A stretch of DNA of 64,000 bases from Oenanthe sinensis. Its lineage: Eukaryota > Streptophyta > Magnoliopsida > Apiales > Apiaceae. The stretch is from assembly GCA_028671895.1 (NCBI GenBank), contig CM053800.1, positions 16,265,886 to 16,329,885 of the forward strand. Direction: 5' to 3'. Positions within the stretch are counted from its first letter, which is position 1. The number at the start of each line of letters is the position of its first letter. The notes under the pieces are model-generated. The model was not told the DNA's origin and did not search any database. It worked only from the letters and a program-made list of their open reading frames with translations. The translations under genes and the position numbers were made by a program. Below are positions 58,580 to 64,000 of the stretch, piece by piece.

Positions 58580-58719
58580 ACAGCATACGGAAAGCTTTGT
58601 TAAGGTACAGACTTCTTCACCATAATCATCCAAAGTTATACATGGATCCTGCGATAGGGTTTCATTTTTTTTATTGTTTTACGTTATATCCGCTGCGTTT
58701 TCATGCCCGAAACCCTTCA
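58487..58719 (+). repeat. 3' LTR remnant of element D
   Basis: Matches the last 233 bp of the family A LTR from GTAGGATTATCGGG to AACCCTTCA and is followed by CCTAA. Confidence 0.9.
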
Positions 58720-59190
58720 CCTAACACCTTTGCAAACCCCAGATGAGCACCTGCTGCAACATCCGCACCCCGGACCACCTACACCCCTGAATTCTGAGCT
58801 CCCATTTCAATCTTAGGAAACAATGTAAGATAAGGACCATGTCCCAAACTGTTGACTACAAATACATGGCCCAATCTGCACTTATTCTGATGTCCTAATA
58901 CCCATCTTACCTAAACAACAATACTTTCTATTCAGCATACACAGCTTTTACTCTCACAAAACTACCATTTGCAAAGTCTGCACATTTTCTGCAAGTTTTG
59001 CAGGGCCTGGCCAAATATGCACAAATAGCACAAACAATTAGATATAGTTACTAGGATCATAAACCCCACCAATATCAAGAACAGCATATCACGTGTTTTC
59101 AACACTTGCAAACACCAAAACCCAACATTATAATACAACAAAACACAAGAAACCCACCTAGACATTTAATCAAAAAGGTGTAGTGCATAC
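58720..59190 (-). other. Intron-like DNA next to exon-like pieces
   Basis: T-rich on the minus strand and opening with GTATGCACTACACC directly after the exon-like piece 59191-59356. Element D lies inside it. A minus-strand frame at 59165-58962 is hydrophobic because the DNA is T-rich and has no other support. Confidence 0.4.
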
Positions 59191-59629
59191 CTTAAGATCC
59201 CTACTCTCCAGAAAATGATTACTAAGTCGAATCATGAGTGTCTCATCATAGTGAAAGCTCCCATTTGATCACTTAACAAAATCTCATAAATTAGACCTTG
59301 CATACAAGTTTTCAGTTGAAGAGTGTATTCTTCAAGAGATTCTTTTAAACAGGCAACTACAATCAGTTCGAATAAAAATGTTAACTATTGAACTAAATAA
59401 AAACTTATATACTATATTATACACAAACAATATGTAAAATTACCTCAGGTGTTGCGTCTTCATCTTTATGATATTCCCGATCAATATCCTCACACATGCT
59501 TTTTACAATACTTCTTACGTTGTTTTCGTTGTACTCATCAATCACCTCTGTCGATAACATGGATGGCATACCTCCAACCACGATTCTTTTTTTGGTGAAT
59601 CCACTTGTAACGACATTCATGTAACACCA
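59191..59629 (-). pseudogene. Two exon-like pieces of an unrecognised plant gene
   Basis: Minus strand. Piece 1, 59629-59444, is preceded by a TTCTTTTAG acceptor, is open throughout (62 codons, WCYMNVVTSGFTKKRIVVGG to DREYHKDEDATPE) and ends GAG before GTAATT. An 87-base AT-rich gap (59443-59357) starts GTAATTTTAC and ends CTGATTGTAG, like a plant intron. Piece 2, 59356-59191, reads LKESLEEYTLQLKTCMQ and, in another frame, NGSFHYDETLMIRLSNHF with ESRDLK up to the donor GTATGC, so at least one frameshift is present. I do not recognise the protein. It may be a host pseudogene, a gene fragment carried by a DNA transposon, or part of a transposase gene. Confidence 0.45.
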
Positions 59630-60096
59630 CTAAAAGAATATACGTGATAATCTCAGTGTTCTGTAAATGATTCTGTAGCGATTCTGTAGAGATTCTCCGA
59701 CGATTCTATAACAATATAAAGTATTGTATCTTATAAAATTTAAGGAACTTGTTATGTTATTTCTCCATCGTTGGCTGGAACAAAAAGCTTAAACAGACAA
59801 AAAAATTGGTAAAAAATAACAATAGTTGCGTACATAAACTACTATATAATTATATTATATATTTACCTTAAATAAAAGATTCTTAATAAATATTGTGATC
59901 GCTAAATCAAAGTTTCTTGATTTGTTTTACCATATATGTATAAAAAACATATATTGTATATCCCTGATTGTTCCATTTATTTACACAAATACCATTATAT
60001 ACTGTATTTATAATTATTTAAATACTATATATAATAAACGGTGGATATTAGGGGTCTCTAGGATCTCTTGATGATTGGGGTCTTCCTAGAACCTTA

Positions 60097-60097
<1 letters not shown>
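59630..60097. other. AT-rich DNA, no gene seen
   Basis: Would be upstream intron or flank if 59191-59629 is a real gene fragment. A short series of GATTCTGTAG/GATTCTCCGACGATTC words occurs at about 59670-59710. Confidence 0.4.
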
Positions 60098-60182
<85 letters not shown>

Positions 60183-60340
60183 GTGTATGTGTGTGTGTAT
60201 GTATATATGTGTATATATATGTGTGTATATATGTGTGTATGTATATGTGTATATATATGTGTGTGTATATGTGTGTATATATGTGTATATATATGTATAT
60301 ATATATGTATATGTATATATATATATATGTATCTGTTATA
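60098..60340. repeat. Compound microsatellite (AT)n then (TGTA)n/(TATG)n
   Basis: About 40 AT dinucleotides at 60099-60180, then TG/TA mixed repeats to about 60340. Open frames here on both strands are only translations of the repeat. Confidence 0.95.
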
Positions 60341-60640
60341 AAGGGAAAATGTATGACATTCAATACTCAGACACTTACACTCTCGGTAACCTCAGGCATT
60401 AAACACACACATTAAACTCAGTCACTCAGAATAAACACAGATATATGTTTCGGCTATTTCCTCCCAATAAACTGTACTGATTCTCATGCCGGAGGTGCTT
60501 GACGGCCCCACAACCTCGTCCGGACATTGTTTTGCAGGACCCGTACTCACAACACACCACATTCAACCTGTCAAATCACCATAGGACGAGACAGTTATGA
60601 TCACCAGAGGACTGAAGACATTATCACTTACCATACAATC
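60333..60640 (+). repeat. Probable Ty3/gypsy LTR fragment
   Basis: TGTTATAAAGGGAAAATG gives a TATA-like box, and further on ACTGATTCTCATGCCGGAGG followed by GACGGCCC, CGTCCGGA and TTTTGCAGG closely follows the layout I know from the 3' part of Tat-type gypsy LTRs. Borders are not clear; the microsatellite may lie in its U3. Confidence 0.4.
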
Positions 60641-60650
60641 TTTACGGTAG

Positions 60651-60912
60651 TAACAAAGATAAGAAAATTAGTACATGCTTACAACTTTCTACTTCTTTGA
60701 TTAAGTGACCCTTTTGATGTACCTCCTTCCCTCCATTAGCGATACACTCTTGACCGTCTTCCTCAATTCCCTAGTAACAAGGATAAGAAAATTAGTACAT
60801 GCTTATAACTTTATACTTTTTTTTATTAAGTACGTGATCATTTCGATGTACTTCCTTCTCTCCCTTAGCTCTCCGTTAGCGATACATCGTTGACCGTCTT
60901 CCTCAATTCCCT
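60651..60912 (+). repeat. Imperfect tandem duplication, about 125-130 bp unit
   Basis: GTAACAAAGATAAGAAAATT (60651) and GTAACAAGGATAAGAAAATT (60774) start two consecutive units, each ending TTGACCGTCTTCCTCAATTC followed by CCT. The second has an extra CTCTCCGTTAGC-type insertion. Confidence 0.85.
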
Positions 60913-61030
60913 TTTTTCTTTATGCTTCACCTTATGATCCTCTCTATCCTCTTAGGTTCTTTTACAATTTTTTTCTCTATCCTTGTGATCCTTTGTCCCT
61001 ATTATAACCAAATTTTTACACGTCCAGTTT

Positions 61031-61783
61031 TGTATTGACAAGTAAAAGTTCTATGGACGAGTAAATAAATAACATGACGGGTGAAGATTGCTAGGCGTTC
61101 GATGAGCAGATTAATTGTTTTAATTAATAAGAATTTATTAATTAATTCAATGTCAGTTGTATAAAATAATATTGTAAATATTATTTTCCATTATATTAAT
61201 AATTCATTGCGAGCCCTATAAAATAGAAGAAGTATCAGTTGACGAGTGGACTAAGTCTTGACAGATAAGGTTGTGTGACACCCGACGAGCTAAAATCAAG
61301 GAGAGGATAAGCATGAAAAATTCAAGTGCATGAAAGGATAAGGAGGTTATCCCTACATTATAGGAACGTGATCATCAACTTCTAGCATGGAAATAGGATC
61401 ATGGGAATATCAAAACCACACTATAAATACGATCAGGGGAAGATAAGGAATGATAGATTGAACTCAACCACAATCCTATACAAATAATACATACATTCGA
61501 CGAGTAGCATTTATATGTATTTTTATTCGTTTAAAACACTTGTAATCGATCTTGAACAACATATTAGTGGATATTCTTGGTTGGGCATATCCCACCCGCA
61601 GTTTTTTATCCTTTTACAAGGGTTTTCCGCGTCACCAAAATGGTCTTGTCTCTATTTTGTTTTCTAGTCGTCGATTAGCTTTTTCATTCTTTTTTCTGCT
61701 AGTACTACCATCTAAATACATTTTATGTATGATTTTACAATAAAAGAACTTAGTTTTTAACCCTACAAAATCTGGACTAAACA
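61031..61783 (+). repeat. 5' LTR of a Ty3/gypsy element (start uncertain)
   Basis: The right end is firm: GGACTAAACA at 61783 followed by the primer site. The left end is a guess at TGTATTGACAAG near 61031. It contains at least four GACGAG words (about 61054, 61240, 61283, 61499) and the related GACGGG and GATGAG, and a clear TATA box. Confidence 0.55.
61422..61429 (+). promoter_or_regulatory. TATA box of the gypsy LTR
   Basis: TATAAATA in the context CACACTATAAATACGATCAG, about 360 bp before the LTR end; position fits a U3 promoter. Confidence 0.65.
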
Positions 61784-61785
61784 GT

Positions 61786-61801
61786 TGGCACCGTCTGTGG
61801 G
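61786..61801 (+). other. Primer binding region of the gypsy element
   Basis: TGGCACCGTCTGTGGG, two bases after the LTR end. The form TGGC(A/G)CCGTCTGTGGGAA is characteristic of plant Tat-type gypsy elements. Confidence 0.75.
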
Positions 61802-61836
61802 AAATTACCTAAGAGTTCTACACGATTTCCACGGTC

Positions 61837-62839
61837 ATGGCAACGAATCTTGAACAAAGCGGTAACAAAGAGAAAACTATGAATCCTACCAATGATGAAG
61901 TACTTACTGTCGTAAAGAAGTTACAAACAGATGTTGAAACCTTGCGTGTAGAAAATGAGACACTCAAAGCTACGTTGAGCACAGTGAGATCAAGTGCAAT
62001 GGCAGTTTCAAAACAAACGGTCGCAAGTATGGTTCGAAGGATGGATTATGGTGATGATGGTCAGGAGGAAAGATGAAAGGGGGATGATGAAGTGCTTGTG
62101 TTAGGCACAAACAGGGCTGAGGTTGAAGCTACAGACAATAACGCTAACACAACATCTCAATGGCGGAAAGATATAACGGGCAGGCACGACAACGAAGAAG
62201 AAAGGTCGAATAGGAGGTCAAGGCATAGAAGTTCACGATTAGAAAGTAACACAATGGATGCCATGAAGCTGGAGCTGAAGGAGATGAGAGAAATGATACA
62301 ACGTATACCGGGTGTACCAAAGCCGTTGGAAAAGGCTACACCGACAAGCTACGCGGATTCCCCCTTCACTGATGATATTGCCTTGGTAGAGATTCCGAAA
62401 TGATTTAACATACCACATATGAGGTTGTATGATGGTGAGACTGACCCACAAGAACATATCGTTCAGTACAAACAACAAATGTTTACGGTACCAATTACTA
62501 AAGAATTGAGGGAACCTTGTATGTGCAAGGGATTTGGTTCAACACTCACGGAACCTGCCCTCCAATGTTTTGTCGGGCTGCCAAACAGAACCATATCGTC
62601 ATTTGCGGACCTCGTCGATGCGTTTAATCTACAATTTGCTAGTAGCAGACGATTTGAAAAGACGACGAGTGACTTATACCGAATTATGCAAAGGTATAGA
62701 GAGCCCTTGAGAGAATACCTTTCCAGATTCAATAAAGAAAAGGTGACAATAAAAAATTGTGACGTACCAGCGGCTATTGAAGATTTCTGCCGTGCACTAG
62801 TAAGGGATACACCATTATATGACGAGCTGACGAAATACC
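61837..62839 (+). pseudogene. Ty3/gypsy gag pseudogene (Tat-like), cut by a B-type LTR
   Basis: ATG at 61837, 36 bp after the primer region, gives MATNLEQSGNKEKTMNPTND, a coiled-coil-like stretch (VVKKLQTDVETLRVENETLK) and an Arg/Ser-rich stretch, then the retrotransposon gag (capsid) domain: LYDGETDPQEHIVQYKQQM, LQCFVGLPNRTISSFADLVD, FNLQFASSRRFEKT, YREPLREYLSRFNKE. Two in-frame TGA stops (about 62074 and 62401) stand where Arg or Trp codons are likely. The frame is cut at 62840 by the LTR; the five bases before it are ATACC. Protease and pol would follow outside the window. Confidence 0.85.
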
Positions 62840-64000
62840 TGAAAGGGGAGATAGGAGTGAAGGGAAGTAACTCACTGCACTTTCATGTGTACTAAGAATG
62901 CTAAATGTAATCTCTATGTAATGGTTGATGATAACTCAATAATAGAACAGGACATGTAATAATATGCAGGTGCACAGAAATCTTGGATCACAGAGTTCAA
63001 TTAAGACAAAGTATCAAAGGATCATCTACAGACTTGAAGCCCACTGGAAGAAGTTCATTAACATGTTCAGGCCTCAGTGGAGAATAAAAGATGTTGACAT
63101 CTATTCAAGGATGTGGAAGCTACAAAAGATTGTCTTAGTCTATGAAGATTTTAGTGCATTACAATCGAAGCAACAAGTAAGGTTTGCAAAGAAGAATGTG
63201 GAATCATGTTCGGAATCAAGAGCCCCTATCAAGACTAGTCACTTATGAACCAGACCGTTGCATCAAGTGTCAGGACATTGGAGGCAAGCTCTCGTCGGTT
63301 AATATGGTTTTAATCATTCTAAAGTTGTTGGTTTTCTTGAGTCATGTGGAGGATCAACAAAGGTGGTAAATCAGTGTTGGAGAAATGTTAGCCTAATGGA
63401 TAAGAGACAGACGGCACAACCTGATTGGATCTTACTAAAGCTTCACAGATTAGAAGGCCAAATACTTGGACGTGGTGGAGTCACGTATACGGGGCCAAGT
63501 ATTTGGATAAAGAAGTCTACACAAATTGAAGAGTGGAATGGAAATATTTAATTTCATTAAATAAAGTATTTATTTAATTATTTATATATTTTATAAATAA
63601 AGATATTCTTTATTTATATTATATATATTTATTTAAATATTACTTTTACATTAAATATTTCCAAATGCATGCTTGCACATGACTTTGAAGATATGATTTG
63701 AGAAGACAAGAGTAAAAGGTGGAAAAAGCAAAAAGCTACACCTTTTTCTATAATAAAAGAAGAAACTCAAGTCTTAATTTTAGTGTGGTCAGGGAGAGTA
63801 TTCGGAGAAAAGAAGAAAAGGGGAGAGAGAGAAAAAATTTTCTCCCCCATGGCCGAACTAGACTTTAATATTTTGGGGCCATGATTTTCTTTATCTTCAC
63901 CACTCCTCTATCTTTCTATTGTAAACACTTGCTAAATCTTGTATAGAAGATAGGGCTGATTTTTGTCTCCTAGATCTACAAAATGTAATAGTTTTAGAGG
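62840..64000 (+). repeat. B-type LTR, cut by the window end
   Basis: Starts TGAAAGGGGAGATAGG and follows the B LTR for 1161 bp with scattered differences; it grows more diverged towards the right (for example 63720-63860). It is therefore an older or different member of the B LTR family. Whether it is a 5' LTR or a solo LTR cannot be decided here. Confidence 0.88.

Larger units (their letters stand above)
54800..58719 (+). mobile_element. Ty1/copia element D (family A), internally deleted, complete outer ends
   Basis: 5' LTR 54800-55694 (internally deleted), primer site 55696-55707, leader, gag and protease, then an abrupt join at about 58486 to the last 233 bp of the 3' LTR. Integrase, RT, RNase H, the polypurine tract and most of the 3' LTR are missing, yet both outer ends and the CCTAA duplication are perfect. 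The deletion therefore happened after insertion. Confidence 0.92.

Noticed and set aside
60068..60415. Frames rich in Ile/Tyr on both strands
   Set aside because: Pure translation of the (AT)n/(TGTA)n microsatellite.
1..64000. tRNA, rRNA or intact protein-coding host genes
   Set aside because: None recognised; tRNA-like strings at LTR ends are primer binding sites of 12-16 bases, not genes.

Overview
This 64 kb window looks like AT-rich intergenic chromatin from a repeat-rich plant nucleus, most likely a eudicot; I cannot name the species. The evidence is wall-to-wall LTR retrotransposons with plant-type primer sites (TGGTATCAGAGC, complementary to the 3' end of initiator tRNA-Met), gag zinc knuckles, DTGC/DSGC proteases, YVDD reverse transcriptases, long AT-rich leaders and one stretch with plant-like short introns. 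No intact host gene, tRNA or rRNA gene was found, and almost every coding region is broken.

Three groups dominate. Family A is a Ty1/copia family with LTRs beginning TGTTAGTATTGG and ending CCCTTCA and a gag beginning MANNTN; its copies are A1 (390-18436, +), I (18437-35638, -), E (50475-54210, +) and D (54800-58719, +). The second group is SIRE/Maximus-like Ty1/copia, with a long coiled-coil gag, LTRs ending in a TTCA(A/C)CCCCCCTTCTA-type box and a long 3' tail: B (1558-13749, +), C (20065-33334, -), H (35639-42609, +), G (42610-about 45985, +), F (about 46475-50474, -) and the start of another B-type LTR (62840-64000). The third is a Ty3/gypsy element with a Tat-like gag (about 61031-62839).

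The elements are nested and the order can be read from junctions. I is the oldest host. A1 went into the integrase gene of I; B then went into the gag/protease boundary of A1 (target duplication GAGGT on both sides). C went into the gag of I (duplication ACATG on both sides). H abuts the broken 5' LTR of I; G sits in the RNase H region of H. E sits in the protease region of F. D has a CCTAA duplication and sits in T-rich, intron-like DNA next to two exon-like pieces on the minus strand (59191-59629), the only hint of non-transposon coding sequence. The last B-type LTR interrupts the gypsy gag.

Two things stand out. B and C have almost identical LTR pairs and perfect target duplications but ruined gag-pol, so they probably moved recently using proteins made elsewhere. 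And B, C, G, H and the tail of F each carry a private short motif repeated many times in the LTR, leader or 3' tail and arranged as perfect or near-perfect inverted repeats; the motif differs in each element. That recurring layout is the best candidate here for something under-described.
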